64,000 nt of DNA. Origin: Bradyrhizobium manausense (GTDB taxonomy: Bacteria; Pseudomonadota; Alphaproteobacteria; Rhizobiales; Xanthobacteraceae). The position numbers and the translations under genes were made by a program. Location of the stretch: assembly GCF_018130615.1 (NCBI RefSeq), contig NZ_JAFCKB010000024.1:62001-126000 (forward strand), read 5' to 3'. Of this stretch, positions 1 through 9,559 are shown in pieces. Below the pieces are notes generated by a model that was given only the letters and a program-made list of their open reading frames with translations, did no database searches and was not told the DNA's origin. The stretch's first letter is position 1, and every line of letters begins with the position of its first letter.

Positions 1-1463
1 ATGGTGAAGCGCTCGTCTGGGGCAATGTCCGGCTGAGCTGGCGGCAGGCCGTGGAGCAGGCCGCGCGGATTGCATCGGGCTTTCGCAAGCTTGGCCTGCA
101 ACGCGGTGATCGCGTCGCGATCCTGCTCGGTAACCGCATCGAGTTTCCGCTGCTGCTGTTCGCAGCCGCGCATGAGGGGCTGGTCACGGTGCTGCTCAGC
201 ACGCGCCAGCAGAAGCCGGAGATCGCCTATGTGCTCAGCGATTGCGGTGCCAAAATCCTGATCCACGAAGCGGCGCTCGCCGAGCGGCTGCCCGATGCGC
301 AGGACGTGCCTGACGTGGTCCATCGCATCGCCATCGACGGCGATCCGGCTGTGTCGTGCTTCGCGGTGCTCGCCGACAACGCGCCGGCCCCTGTGCCGGT
401 CGATGTGGGCGAGGAGGATACCGCAATGATCCTCTACACCTCGGGCACCACAGGCAAGCCAAAGGGCGCGATGCTCGCCCATTGCAACATCGTGCATTCC
501 TCGATGGTGTTCGTATCCTGCCTGCAATTGACGGCGGCCGACCGCTCGATTGCGGCCGTTCCGCTCGGTCACGTCACCGGCGCCGTCGCCAACATCACGA
601 CGATGATTCGCTGCGCTGGCGCGCTGATCATCATGCCGGAATTCAAGGCGGCGGATTATCTCAAGCTCGCCGCGCGCGAGCGCGTCACCTATACGGTGAT
701 GGTGCCGGCGATGTATAATCTTTGCCTGCTGCAGCCGGATTTCGACAGCTATGATCTCTCGAGCTGGCGCATCGGCGGTTTCGGCGGCGCGCCGATGCCG
801 GTTGCGACCATCGAGAAGCTCAAGGCGACGATCCCAGGCCTCAAGCTTGCGAACTGCTACGGTGCGACCGAGACGACGTCGCCGTCGACGATCATGCCGG
901 GCGAGCTGACGGAGAGCCATATCGACAGCGTCGGCCTGCCATGTCCGGGCGCGCGTATCGTGGCGATGGGGACGGACGGGCGCGAGCTACCGCCCGGCGA
1001 CATCGGCGAGCTCTGGATCCAGAGCGCCTCCGTCATCAAGGGCTACTGGAACAACGCGAAAGCGACGGCCGAGAGTTTTACCGCAGGCTTCTGGCATTCC
1101 GGCGATCTCGGCTCGGTCGATGCCGAAGGGTTCGTCCGCGTGTTCGACCGGCAGAAGGACATGATCAACCGCGGCGGCCTCAAGATCTATTCGGCCGAGG
1201 TCGAGTCCGTGCTGGCCGGTCATCCCGCCGTGGTCGAGAGCGCGATCATCGCAAAGCCGTGCCCGGTGCTCGGCGAGCGCGTCCATGCCGTCGTGGTCAC
1301 GCGGATGCAGGTCGGCAGCGACGATCTGCGGGCCTGGTGCGCCGAGCGGCTGTCCGACTACAAGGTCCCGGAGACGATGACGGTTACCGCCGAGCCGCTG
1401 CCGCGCAATGCCAATGGCAAGGTGGTGAAGCGCCAGCTGCGGGAGCTGCTGGTCGGGGCCTGA
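1..1463 (+). CDS. Acyl-CoA synthetase (AMP-binding), 5' truncated by window edge
   Basis: Class I adenylate-forming enzyme that activates a carboxylic acid as acyl-AMP and transfers it to CoA. The reading frame is open from base 3, with no start in the window, so the N-terminus lies upstream. Visible landmarks are the phosphate-binding loop YTSGTTGKPKG near 433-465, YGATETTSP near 858-885, the adenylate-binding HSGDLGSVDAEGF near 1098-1136, and the C-terminal NANGKVVK holding the catalytic lysine near 1408-1432. The C-terminal domain is complete, so the enzyme looks functional. Substrate specificity (medium-, long-chain or aromatic acid) cannot be read from the sequence. The following gene is on the same strand but 171 bases away and is unrelated. 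Confidence 0.9.
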   Translation, partial: GEALVWGNVRLSWRQAVEQAARIASGFRKLGLQRGDRVAILLGNRIEFPLLLFAAAHEGLVTVLLSTRQQKPEIAYVLSDCGAKILIHEAALAERLPDAQDVPDVVHRIAIDGDPAVSCFAVLADNAPAPVPVDVGEEDTAMILYTSGTTGKPKGAMLAHCNIVHSSMVFVSCLQLTAADRSIAAVPLGHVTGAVANITTMIRCAGALIIMPEFKAADYLKLAARERVTYTVMVPAMYNLCLLQPDFDSYDLSSWRIGGFGGAPMPVATIEKLKATIPGLKLANCYGATETTSPSTIMPGELTESHIDSVGLPCPGARIVAMGTDGRELPPGDIGELWIQSASVIKGYWNNAKATAESFTAGFWHSGDLGSVDAEGFVRVFDRQKDMINRGGLKIYSAEVESVLAGHPAVVESAIIAKPCPVLGERVHAVVVTRMQVGSDDLRAWCAERLSDYKVPETMTVTAEPLPRNANGKVVKRQLRELLVGA

Positions 1464-1480
1464 CTCGGGTCGGTGGGGCA

Positions 1481-1494
1481 CCGGGATATCCCGG
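1481..1494. repeat. Perfect 14-bp palindrome after the acyl-CoA synthetase
   Basis: CCGGGATATCCCGG lies 18 bases after the stop codon. It could be the stem of a weak terminator, but no T-tract follows. Confidence 0.3.
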
Positions 1495-1634
1495 ATCGCG
1501 CGTTAACGCCTTGATCGGGCTTGCTTTGCCTTGCCACCGCCATATCGATAGGGTATCGCCGCCGCGACGTGGGGACGGGCTTTTGACGCGCACACTCTGG
1601 CGCGCGCTCCCGGCCGGGCATGGGATTAGCTTAA

Positions 1635-2288
1635 GTGTCTGAATTATTTGACGAAGTCGACGAGGAAGTACGTCGGGAACAGCTCAAGAAGCTGTGGGAC
1701 AAATATTCGCTCTACTTCATCGCCCTGATGGTGCTGATCGTGGCGGCCGTGGGCGGCTGGCGCGGTTACCAGTATCTGGAGGCCAAGAAGGCCGCCGAGG
1801 CCGGAGCGACCTTCGAGAAGGCCGTTGAGCTGTCGGAGCAGGGCAAGCACGCCGAGGCCGAGACGGCGTTCGCCGATCTGGCCGCCAAGGCTCCGTCTGG
1901 CTATCGCACCCTGGCGCGGCTCCGCGCTGCGGCCGAGGTGTCGGCCCGCGATCCCAAGGCCGCGGCCAAGATGTATGACGACATCGCCGCCGACAGCGGC
2001 GTCGGCAGTGAGTGGCGGGATCTCGCCAAGGTTCGCGCCGCCAGTCTGCTGGTGGACAGTGCGAGCTACGCCGACATCCAGCAGCGGCTGGAAACGTCTG
2101 CCGAACCCAAATCGACCTTTCGCCACAGCGCGCGCGAGGTGCTCGCGCTGTCGGCCTGGCGCAACAACGACATGAGCGCGGCCCGCAAATGGCTCGACGC
2201 GATCGCCGAGGATGGCGAAACGCCGCCGGGCCTGCGCTCGCGCGCCGAGGCGCTGCAGGCTTTGCTGCCGCCCGTCGCCAAGAGCTGA
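1635..2288 (+). CDS. YfgM-like membrane-anchored TPR protein (TPR_21 family)
   Basis: 217-residue protein with a GTG start. A short charged cytoplasmic N-terminus (LFDEVDEEVRREQLKKLWDKY) is followed by one membrane segment at about residues 27-45. The periplasmic remainder is Ala-rich, helical and TPR-like. This is the architecture of YfgM, the ancillary SecYEG/periplasmic chaperone-network protein encoded just upstream of bamB and der in enterobacteria. Here it also lies upstream of der, with a small lipoprotein between. A role in envelope protein folding is inferred from family and synteny. Confidence 0.85.
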   Translation: MSELFDEVDEEVRREQLKKLWDKYSLYFIALMVLIVAAVGGWRGYQYLEAKKAAEAGATFEKAVELSEQGKHAEAETAFADLAAKAPSGYRTLARLRAAAEVSARDPKAAAKMYDDIAADSGVGSEWRDLAKVRAASLLVDSASYADIQQRLETSAEPKSTFRHSAREVLALSAWRNNDMSAARKWLDAIAEDGETPPGLRSRAEALQALLPPVAKS

Positions 2289-2348
2289 AGTTGAGAGCAA
2301 CTGAAGCTTGAGAGCTGACGGCCCCGAGAGCTGAGACGAGATACCGAT

Positions 2349-2903
2349 ATGCGCCGTACGCCACGTTTGATCGCAGCTGCCGTCCTGATCGCCTTTACGG
2401 GCCTCCTGGGCGGCTGCTCCAGCGGCGGATTCGATCCGAGCGATCTGCTCGACTTCCTCGACACCAAGAAGAAGCTGCCGGGCGACCGCAAGCCGGTCTT
2501 CCCCGAGGGCGTGCCGGGTCTTGAGCAGGGCGTGCCGAAGGACATGTACAAGGGCGCGCAGCAGGATCCGAACGCGCCCGCCGTCGCAGCGTTGCCGGCC
2601 GAGCCACCGCCCGCTGAGGCGGCCAAACCGTCGAAATCCGCCAAGGGCAAGAAGAGCAAGCAGCCGGCCGCGGCCGCTGTTGCACCTGCTGAGGCGCCGG
2701 CCGGCGAGGTCGACGGCGAGGCGCAGCCCGAGGCGGCGCCAGCTCAGGCCGCTCCGCCGCCCAAGCACAAGATCGTCCGCAAGCGCACCACCGCACCGCC
2801 GCCGGACCAGCAACCCGCACAGCAGCCGGCGCAGACCACCCAGCAACAGCAGACGCAGGGCGCCTTCCCGGCGCCGATGCCCAGCGGCAGTTTCTCGCGC
2901 TGA
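2349..2903 (+). CDS. Small Ala/Pro/Lys-rich lipoprotein in the bamB position
   Basis: 184 residues. The signal peptide ends in a lipobox (LLGGC) with the lipidated cysteine at residue 23. A short conserved-looking segment follows (KKLPGDRKPVFPEGVPG, about 42-58). The rest is low-complexity: Ala/Pro/Lys, then Gln-rich near the C-terminus. It sits exactly between the yfgM-like gene and der, where many proteobacteria encode the beta-propeller lipoprotein BamB, but no propeller repeats are present and it is far too short. It may be a shortened BamB relative keeping only the N-terminal segment, or an unrelated lipoprotein. Function unknown. Confidence 0.75.
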   Translation: MRRTPRLIAAAVLIAFTGLLGGCSSGGFDPSDLLDFLDTKKKLPGDRKPVFPEGVPGLEQGVPKDMYKGAQQDPNAPAVAALPAEPPPAEAAKPSKSAKGKKSKQPAAAAVAPAEAPAGEVDGEAQPEAAPAQAAPPPKHKIVRKRTTAPPPDQQPAQQPAQTTQQQQTQGAFPAPMPSGSFSR

Positions 2904-2953
2904 TATTTTTCACTGAATTGACAGGCGCTACCTCGACGGCGCACGAATGACCA

Positions 2954-4336
2954 ATGTCCTTTACGATTGCCATTATCGGCCGGCCCAATGTCGGCAAGTC
3001 GACGCTGTTCAACCGCCTGGTCGGACAGAAGCTCGCGCTTGTCGACGATCTGCCCGGCGTCACCCGCGACCGCCGCGAGGGTGAAGCCAGGCTCGGCGAT
3101 CTCGATTTCACCATCGTCGATACCGCCGGTCTTGACGAGGGCGCCAAGGGCTCGCTGACCGCGCGCATGCAGGAGCAGACCGAGACTGCGATCGCGCAGG
3201 CCGATGCGCTGTTCTTCGTGATCGATGCCCGCATCGGCCTCACGCCGACCGATCGCGCCTTCGCCGATTTCGCCCGCAAGGCCAACAAGCCGGTGCTGCT
3301 GATCGCCAACAAGAGCGAAGGCAAGCATGGCGATGCCGGCGCGATGGAATCCTTTGCGCTCGGCCTTGGCGATCCCATCCAGATATCCGCCGAGCATGGC
3401 GAAGGCATGGGCGAGCTCTACGACGCGCTCGCCAAGCTGATGCCGGCGCCCGTCGAGGAGGATGAGGCCGAGGACGACGAGCCGCTCACCGAGGAAGAGG
3501 CCGCAACGCGCCCGATCCGGGTCGCCATCGTCGGCCGTCCCAATGCCGGCAAGTCGACGCTGATCAACCATCTGCTCGGCGAGGAGCGCCTGCTGACGAG
3601 CCCGGAAGCCGGGACCACGCGCGATTCCATCGCGGTGGAGATCAACTGGAAGGGCCGCGATTTTCGCGTGTTCGACACCGCAGGTCTTCGCCGCCGCTCG
3701 CGCATCGAGGAGAAGCTGGAAAAGCTCTCCGTCGCCGATGCGCTGCGCGCGGTGCGCTTTGCCGAAGTCGTCGTGATAATGATGGACTCGCAGAACCGCT
3801 TCGAGGAGCAGGATCTGCGCATCACCGACCTGATCGAGCGCGAGGGCCGCGCGGTCGTGCTCGCCGTCAATAAATGGGATCTGATGGAGACCAAGGGCGG
3901 CGGCGCGATCTCGACGCTGCGTCGCGACGCCGACCATTGGCTGCCGCAGCTCAAAGGCGTGCCGATCGTTGCCGTCTCCGGTCTGATGGGCGAGGGCATC
4001 GATCGCCTGATGCAGGCGATCCAGGATGCCTATGCGCTCTGGAACAGGCGCGTGCCGACCTCCGCACTCAATCGCTGGTTCGAGCAGGCGATCCAGGCCA
4101 ATCCGCCGCCCGCGGTCTCCGGCCGCCGGCTGAAGCTGAACTACATCACCCAGACCAAGGCGCGCCCGCCGAGCTTCGTGTTGTTCTGCTCGCGCGCGGA
4201 CGCGGTGCCGCAGTCTTACCTGCGCTACCTCGTCAATTCGATGCGCGAGGCTTTCGATCTGCCGGGCACGCCGGTGCGCATCACCCTGCGCGAGAAGGCC
4301 AACCCATTCGCCCACAAGCGCAAGCGGCCGTCGTGA
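2954..4336 (+). CDS. der: Ribosome assembly GTPase Der (EngA)
   Basis: 460-residue tandem-GTPase needed for 50S subunit maturation. Two G domains are visible. The first has the P-loop GRPNVGKST at residues 8-16 and switch/G3 DTAGLDEG. The second has P-loop GRPNAGKST at about 193-201, [10 protein letters not shown] and NKWD. An acidic linker ([15 protein letters not shown]) separates them, and a C-terminal KH-like domain ends in the basic stretch HKRKRPS. Length and order are typical of the family. Its stop codon overlaps the GTG start of the downstream MFS gene (GTGA), implying translational coupling. Confidence 0.97.
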   Translation: MSFTIAIIGRPNVGKSTLFNRLVGQKLALVDDLPGVTRDRREGEARLGDLDFTIVDTAGLDEGAKGSLTARMQEQTETAIAQADALFFVIDARIGLTPTDRAFADFARKANKPVLLIANKSEGKHGDAGAMESFALGLGDPIQISAEHGEGMGELYDALAKLMPAPVEEDEAEDDEPLTEEEAATRPIRVAIVGRPNAGKSTLINHLLGEERLLTSPEAGTTRDSIAVEINWKGRDFRVFDTAGLRRRSRIEEKLEKLSVADALRAVRFAEVVVIMMDSQNRFEEQDLRITDLIEREGRAVVLAVNKWDLMETKGGGAISTLRRDADHWLPQLKGVPIVAVSGLMGEGIDRLMQAIQDAYALWNRRVPTSALNRWFEQAIQANPPPAVSGRRLKLNYITQTKARPPSFVLFCSRADAVPQSYLRYLVNSMREAFDLPGTPVRITLREKANPFAHKRKRPS

Positions 4337-5583
4337 GCGGCGAGGCCGGCGAGGCGATAGCGCAGAGCGCAGCGCCGGTCCGGCGCGGGGCGGTTGCCTT
4401 CATCTTCGTCACCATCCTGCTCGACATGCTCGCGCTCGGCGTGATCATGCCGATCCTGCCCAAGCTGATCGAGAGTTTTGTCGGCAACGACACCGCGCAT
4501 GCGGCGCGCATCTTCGGCCTGTTCGGCACGGCCTGGGCGCTGATGCAATTCGTGTTCTCGCCGTTGCTTGGCGCGCTGTCGGATCGTTTCGGCCGCCGGC
4601 CGGTGGTGCTGCTGTCGAACTTCGGGCTTGCCGCCGACTACGTGCTGATGGCGCTCGCGCCGTCGCTGATCTGGCTGTTCGTCGGCCGCGTGATCTCCGG
4701 CATCACCTCGGCCAGTATCTCGACCGCCTTTGCCTATATCGCCGACATCACGCCGCCGGAGCGGCGCGCGGCGGTGTTCGGTAAAATTGGCGCGGCTTTC
4801 GGCGCCGGATTCATCCTCGGCCCGGCGCTGGGCGGCCTGCTCGGTGACATCGATCCGCGACTGCCGTTCTGGGCGTCGGCAGCCCTGAGCTTTGCCAATG
4901 CGATCTACGGCCTGCTGATCCTGCCGGAATCGCTGGCGTCGGAAAAGCGCGCGGCGTTCCGCTGGATCAGCGCCAATCCGGTCGGCGCGGTGCATCTGTT
5001 GCGGTCCAATGCAGAGCTGACGGCGCTGTCGGTCGTCAATTTCATCGCGCAGGTCGCACATGTCGTGCTGCCCTCGACATTCGTGCTCTATGCCACCTAT
5101 CGCTATGGCTGGGATTCGAAGACCGTTGGATTGACTCTCGCGATGGTCGGCGTCTGCACCATGGTGGTGCAGGGGCTCGCGATCAGCCCGATCGTGCGCC
5201 TGCTTGGCGAGCGCGGAGCCCTGTTGCTGGGATTGTGCTGTGGCGCCGTCGGATTTGTGATCTTCGGCAGCGCGCCGACCGGACCGCTGTTCTGGCTCGG
5301 CATTCCCGTGATGTCGCTGTGGGGAATCTCGGGCGCCGCACTCCAGTCGCTGATGACGCGGCTGGTCGCTCCCGATCAGCAGGGCCAGTTGCAGGGCGCG
5401 ACTGGAAGCGTACAGAGCGTGTCGCAGCTCGTAGGCCCGTTCCTGTTCACGCTGACATTTTCATATTTTATCGGCAGCAGCGCGCCGCTGCATTTGCCCG
5501 GCGCGCCGTTCTTGCTGGCCGCAGCCTTGATGGTGGTGTGCGTGGCCATCGCGGTGCGGGTGTTGGCGACGGCGAAGACGTGA
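4333..5583 (+). CDS. MFS transporter, TetA-like (TCR/Tet family)
   Basis: 416-residue multidrug/tetracycline-resistance type efflux permease with about 12 hydrophobic segments. The MFS motif A is clear ([12 protein letters not shown], between TM2 and TM3). The TM5 motif-C-like region [16 protein letters not shown] supports the antiporter class. The start is the GTG at 4333 overlapping the der stop: the 18 residues before TM1 are a plausible cytoplasmic leader, while the frame upstream only shadows der. The substrate is unknown; annotation as tetracycline resistance would be over-reading. A REP-like hairpin follows immediately. Confidence 0.88.
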   Translation: MSGEAGEAIAQSAAPVRRGAVAFIFVTILLDMLALGVIMPILPKLIESFVGNDTAHAARIFGLFGTAWALMQFVFSPLLGALSDRFGRRPVVLLSNFGLAADYVLMALAPSLIWLFVGRVISGITSASISTAFAYIADITPPERRAAVFGKIGAAFGAGFILGPALGGLLGDIDPRLPFWASAALSFANAIYGLLILPESLASEKRAAFRWISANPVGAVHLLRSNAELTALSVVNFIAQVAHVVLPSTFVLYATYRYGWDSKTVGLTLAMVGVCTMVVQGLAISPIVRLLGERGALLLGLCCGAVGFVIFGSAPTGPLFWLGIPVMSLWGISGAALQSLMTRLVAPDQQGQLQGATGSVQSVSQLVGPFLFTLTFSYFIGSSAPLHLPGAPFLLAAALMVVCVAIAVRVLATAKT

Positions 5584-5590
5584 ACGTTTT

Positions 5591-5631
5591 CGTCATGGCC
5601 GGGCTTGTCCCGGCTTGTCCCGGCCATGACG
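5591..5631. repeat. REP-like palindrome / likely bidirectional terminator
   Basis: Inverted arms GTCATGGCCGGG (5592-5603) and CCCGGCCATGAC (5619-5630) are perfectly complementary. The 15-base loop contains a near-tandem duplication of the 10-mer NGGCTTGTCC. It lies between the convergent MFS gene and binding-protein gene. The core resembles palindromes often seen between genes in Bradyrhizobium. Confidence 0.75.
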
Positions 5632-5661
5632 TCGAGGAGATAGTGTACGATCGCTACGCGG

Positions 5662-6891
5662 TCACTTCTTCACCAGCGGGCACTCGCTGTCCTTGAGCGG
5701 CCTGGCGGCATCTTCCGCCGGAATGTTCGCGACCAGCTTGTAATAGTCCCACGGTCCCTTCGACTCCTCCGGCTTCTTCACCTCGAACAGATAGGCCGGG
5801 ATGATGCGGCGGCCGTCCTCGCGGAGCGGGCCCTTGCCGAACAGCGGATCGTCGGTCGGGATTTCCTTCATCTTGGCAACGACCTTGGCGCCGTCATGCG
5901 GATTGCCACCGAGCGCCTCGAGCGCCTTGAGGTAATGGATTACGCCGGCATAATTGCCGGCCTGGGTCATCGACGGCATCGCCTTGTTGGCGGTCTTTTC
6001 CTGGAAGCGCTTCGACCAGGCACGGGTGTTGTCGTTCAGGTCCCAGTAGAAGGATTCGGTGAAGGTCAGGCCGTGCGCGGTCTTGAGACCGAGCGAGTGG
6101 ACGTCGTTGATGAAGAGCAGCAGAGCTGCGAGCTTCTGGCCGCCTTCGACGATGCCGAACTCGGCCGCCTGCTTGATCGAATTGGTGGTGTCGCCGCCGG
6201 CGTTGGCAAGCCCGACGATCTTGGCTTTCGAGTTCTGTGCCTGGAGCAGGAAGGACGAGAAATCGGAGGTGTTGAGCGGATGCTTGACGCCGCCGAGCAC
6301 CTTGCCGCCATTCGCGGTGACGACCGCGCTGGTGTCGCGCTCGAGCGCGGCGCCGAAGGCATAGTCGGCCGTCAGGAAGAACCAGCTGTTGCCGCCGGCC
6401 TTGGTCAGCGCCTTGCCGGTGCCGTTGGCCAGCATGTAGGTGTCGTAGGTGTAGGAGATGGTATTGGCGTTGCAGGCCTTGCCGGTGAGATCGGCGCTGG
6501 CGCCGCCATTGTTGAGCAGGACGACGTTCTTTTCCTTGGCGACGTTGCTGACCGCCAGCGCCACGCCGGAGTTCGGCGTGTCGGTGATCATGTCGACCTT
6601 CTGGGTGTCGATCCACTGCCGCGCGATGTTGACGCCGACATCAGGCTTGTTCTGGTGATCGCCGCTGACGACCTCGATCTTCCAGCCCTTGGCAGCAAGA
6701 CCGGAATCCTCCACCGCCATCTTGACCGCCACCACGGAGCCGGGACCCCCGATGTCGGCGTAGAGGCTGGACATGTCGTTGAGCACGCCGATCGTGACGG
6801 TCTTGTCCTGGGCGGAAGCGGATGATGCAATCCCGAGAGCGGCGGCACAGGCCAGAAAGGCCGCAGAGCGGCGCGCGAACATCGTCGTCAT
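5662..6891 (-). CDS. ABC transporter periplasmic binding protein, branched-chain amino acid (LivK/Peripla_BP_6) type
   Basis: 409 residues. The N-terminal signal peptide is probably cleaved after SASA (residue 27). The mature protein begins with the typical KTVTIGVLNDMSSLYADIGG of type I LivJ/LivK-like binding proteins and continues to a complete C-terminal lobe. No permease or ATPase gene is nearby, so this is an orphan binding protein, common in rhizobia. The true ligand could be an amino acid, an aromatic acid or a urea-like compound. A GGAGG-like ribosome site precedes the ATG. Confidence 0.9.
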   Translation of the reverse strand: MTTMFARRSAAFLACAAALGIASSASAQDKTVTIGVLNDMSSLYADIGGPGSVVAVKMAVEDSGLAAKGWKIEVVSGDHQNKPDVGVNIARQWIDTQKVDMITDTPNSGVALAVSNVAKEKNVVLLNNGGASADLTGKACNANTISYTYDTYMLANGTGKALTKAGGNSWFFLTADYAFGAALERDTSAVVTANGGKVLGGVKHPLNTSDFSSFLLQAQNSKAKIVGLANAGGDTTNSIKQAAEFGIVEGGQKLAALLLFINDVHSLGLKTAHGLTFTESFYWDLNDNTRAWSKRFQEKTANKAMPSMTQAGNYAGVIHYLKALEALGGNPHDGAKVVAKMKEIPTDDPLFGKGPLREDGRRIIPAYLFEVKKPEESKGPWDYYKLVANIPAEDAARPLKDSECPLVKK

Positions 6892-7111
6892 AAAAGGTTT
6901 CCTCCATTGTCAAATATGCGGACGGCTCTCTTGCGGAGCCTTGTTCCAGCTGATGGCTGTACCGTGTCCCGCAGGCCCCGGCAATGCGCCTAAAGCCGGA
7001 TGACGCTGCGTCCTCGCGTCACCCGGTTAACTTTTGGAAAAAATGCGTTGAGGCGCTATTTCAGCGCGTCCGAGGTCAGCTTGAATATCTGGCGCTTGCC
7101 GGTCGAGGCGA

Positions 7112-7852
7112 TCACTCCGGCGCGCGGAAGCTCATCAGCGTGCGCGTCTTGTAGTCGTAGAACTTGCCCGTCTCGGTCCAGTCGGGCGCGCACATCGGGA
7201 CGATGAATTCGGCAACCTGCTCGGGCGTGTCGAGCGTCGCCGGGTCTTCGCCCGGCATCAGCGTTGCGCGCATGCGGGTGCGGACCGGACCCGGGTTGAA
7301 CAGGTTGACGCGCAGCTTGGTGTTCGCGGTCTCCTGCGCCCAGGCGCGGGCCAGCGTCTCCAGCGCGGCCTTGGAGGCGGCGTAGGGACTGACATAGGCG
7401 GTCGCCTTGTTGGCGGCGCCCGAGGTGACGAACACGGCGCGCCCCGCATCGGACTGCTTCAGCAGCGGCTCCATGCAGCGGATCAGCTGGAAGTTCGCGG
7501 AGACGTTGACGGCCATGACGTCGTTGAACGTCTTCAGCTCGATATGGCCGACCGGCGAGGAGGGGCCGAGCACGCCGGCATTGCCGACGAGGATGTCGAG
7601 CTTGCCGTAGCGCTCGTGCAGGCCGGCGCCAAGCCGCGCGATGCCGTCGGAATCGGTGAGGTTGAGCGGCACCAGCGTGGCGCTGCCGCCCAGTTTCCTG
7701 ATCTCGTCGTCGAGCTCCTCGAGGCCGCCTTGCGTGCGCGCAGTGGCAACGATATGCGCGCCGGCCTTCGCCAGCGCGAGGGCCGTGGCAAAACCGATGC
7801 CGCGCGAGGCGCCGGTGACGAGAGCGATGCGGTTGGCGAGAGGTTTGGTCAT
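7112..7852 (-). CDS. SDR-family NAD(P)-dependent oxidoreductase
   Basis: 246-residue classical short-chain dehydrogenase. It shows the cofactor loop TGASRGIG (about residues 14-21), NAGVLG, a catalytic serine in VTSGAA and the YxxxK pair in YAASKAA. It lies downstream of purF on the same strand, separated by a 166-base REP-like element, so co-transcription is uncertain. The substrate is unknown. Confidence 0.93.
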   Translation of the reverse strand: MTKPLANRIALVTGASRGIGFATALALAKAGAHIVATARTQGGLEELDDEIRKLGGSATLVPLNLTDSDGIARLGAGLHERYGKLDILVGNAGVLGPSSPVGHIELKTFNDVMAVNVSANFQLIRCMEPLLKQSDAGRAVFVTSGAANKATAYVSPYAASKAALETLARAWAQETANTKLRVNLFNPGPVRTRMRATLMPGEDPATLDTPEQVAEFIVPMCAPDWTETGKFYDYKTRTLMSFRAPE

Positions 7853-7869
7853 CGGAAGGCTCTATCCAG

Positions 7870-8013
7870 CGTCGTCCCGGCGAAGGCCGGAACCCATACG
7901 CCGTGACCGTCATGATCGACGAAGATGGTCGTTGCAACCTTCTTCACACCACAGGGAGCTGTGGCTATGGGTCCCGGCACCCGTGCGCAATTGCGCACTA
8001 GGCCGGGACGACG
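7870..8013. repeat. Large REP-like palindromic element between the SDR gene and purF
   Basis: Outer arms CGTCGTCCCGGC (7870-7881) and GCCGGGACGACG (8002-8013) are perfect 12-bp inverted repeats enclosing about 120 bases. Inside are a second pair (aacccata / tatgggt) and a perfect 16-bp palindrome GTGCGCAATTGCGCAC at 7983-7998. The nested structure resembles dispersed Bradyrhizobium intergenic repeats. Confidence 0.7.
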
Positions 8014-8018
8014 AGAGC

Positions 8019-9530
8019 TTAGCTCGCTTCCGCCAGCAGCGACAGCTGCCGCGGTTGCGGCTCGGTCTGGGTCTGGTCGGTGAGATGGGTCGGATAGGCG
8101 CCGGTGAAGCAGTGATCCGCAAACTTCGGATTGGCGGGGTCGCGGCCCGGCTCGCCCATCGCGCGGTACATGCCGTCGATCGACAGGAAGGCGAGCGAGT
8201 CGGCGCCGATGAGCTCGCGCATTTCCTCCAGCGAATGCGTCGCGGCCAGCAGGCCGCCGCGGTCGGGCAGGTCGATGCCGTAGTAGTCGGGATAGAGGAT
8301 CGGCGGCGAGGCGAGGCGGAAATGCACTTCCTTGGCGCCGGCATCGCGCATCATGCGCACGATCTTCTTCGAGGTGGTGCCGCGCACCAGCGAGTCGTCG
8401 ATCAGGATGATCCGCTTGCCCTCGATCGCAGCGCGGTTGGCCGAGTGCTTCATGCGCACGCCGGATTCGCGGATCGCCTGCGTCGGCTGGATGAAGGTGC
8501 GGCCGACATAGTGGTTGCGGATGATGCCGAGCTCGAACGGTACGCCGGAATGCTGGCTGTAGCCAATCGCGGCGGGCACGCCGGAATCCGGCACCGGCAC
8601 CACGACGTCGATCGGCACATGGCTCTCGCGCGCGAGCTGCGCGCCGAAGGCCTTGCGCACCTCGTAGACCGAGCGGCCGTGGACGATGGAATCCGGACGG
8701 GAGAAATAGATGTACTCGAAGATGCAGGGGCGCGGCGCCATCGGCGGGAACGGCTTGTGGATGTCCTGGCCGTTCTCGTCGAACACGATGACTTCGCCGG
8801 GTTCGATGTCGCGCACGAAGCGCGCGCCGATGATGTCGAGCGCGCAAGTCTCCGACGTCAGGATCGGGCAGCCGTCGAGCTCGCCGAGCACGAGCGGACG
8901 GATGCCGCGCGGATCGCGCGCGCCGACCAGCTTCTTGTTGGTGAGCGAGACCAGCGCATAGGCGCCTTCGATCTCGCGCAGCGCGTCGATATAGCGCTCG
9001 ATGAAGCGGCTGCGCCTGGAGCGCGCCACCAGGTGCAGGATCACCTCGGTGTCGGACGTCGACTGCATCATCGCGCCGTTCTTGACGAGCTCGCGGCGCA
9101 GGGTCAGGCCGTTGGAGAGGTTGCCGTTGTGAGCGACCGCGAGGCCGCCGGCATTGAGCTCGGCGAACAGCGGCTGCACGTTGCGCAGGATGGTGGCGCC
9201 GGTCGTGGCGTAGCGGACGTGGCCGACCGCCATGCTGCCGGGCAAACGGTCGATCACCTCACGGCGGGAGAAGGTGTCGCCGACGAGGCCGAGGCGGCGT
9301 TCGGAGTGAAAGCGGCTGCCGTCATAGGAGACGATGCCGGCGGCTTCCTGGCCGCGGTGCTGAAGGGCGTGAAGGCCGAGCGCCGTGATGGCGGCGGCGT
9401 CCGGGTGTCCGTAGATGCCGAATACGCCGCATTCCTCGCGGACCGTATCTCCCTCCAGGTCGTCCTGAAGCTCTAGCGCGGCGGAGCCGAGATCGAGTTC
9501 AAATTGGGCGTCCTGGTCAGGGTGTCGCAT
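8019..9530 (-). CDS. purF: Amidophosphoribosyltransferase
   Basis: Catalyses the first committed step of purine synthesis (PRPP + glutamine to phosphoribosylamine). I chose the ATG at 9530 (503 residues): it has an AGAGAGG-type ribosome site and starts MRHPDQDAQF; an in-frame TTG at 9563 would add 11 residues. The N-terminal nucleophile is Cys34 in REECGVFGIYGH, preceded by a propeptide normally removed by self-processing. The PRPP-binding loop IILIDDSLVRGTTSKK is intact. The cysteine-rich C-terminal half expected of Fe-S type PurF proteins was not checked residue by residue. cvpA lies 29 bases upstream, the usual cvpA-purF pair. Confidence 0.96.
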   Translation of the reverse strand: MRHPDQDAQFELDLGSAALELQDDLEGDTVREECGVFGIYGHPDAAAITALGLHALQHRGQEAAGIVSYDGSRFHSERRLGLVGDTFSRREVIDRLPGSMAVGHVRYATTGATILRNVQPLFAELNAGGLAVAHNGNLSNGLTLRRELVKNGAMMQSTSDTEVILHLVARSRRSRFIERYIDALREIEGAYALVSLTNKKLVGARDPRGIRPLVLGELDGCPILTSETCALDIIGARFVRDIEPGEVIVFDENGQDIHKPFPPMAPRPCIFEYIYFSRPDSIVHGRSVYEVRKAFGAQLARESHVPIDVVVPVPDSGVPAAIGYSQHSGVPFELGIIRNHYVGRTFIQPTQAIRESGVRMKHSANRAAIEGKRIILIDDSLVRGTTSKKIVRMMRDAGAKEVHFRLASPPILYPDYYGIDLPDRGGLLAATHSLEEMRELIGADSLAFLSIDGMYRAMGEPGRDPANPKFADHCFTGAYPTHLTDQTQTEPQPRQLSLLAEAS

Positions 9531-9559
9531 CTCGTCCGCGCCTCTCTTTAGGGCTAAAA

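Noticed and set aside
2744-4315. 523-codon open frame on the minus strand
   Set aside because: Antisense to der, no domain or ribosome site.
7641-9476. 611-codon open frame on the plus strand
   Set aside because: Antisense to purF, with no recognisable domain.
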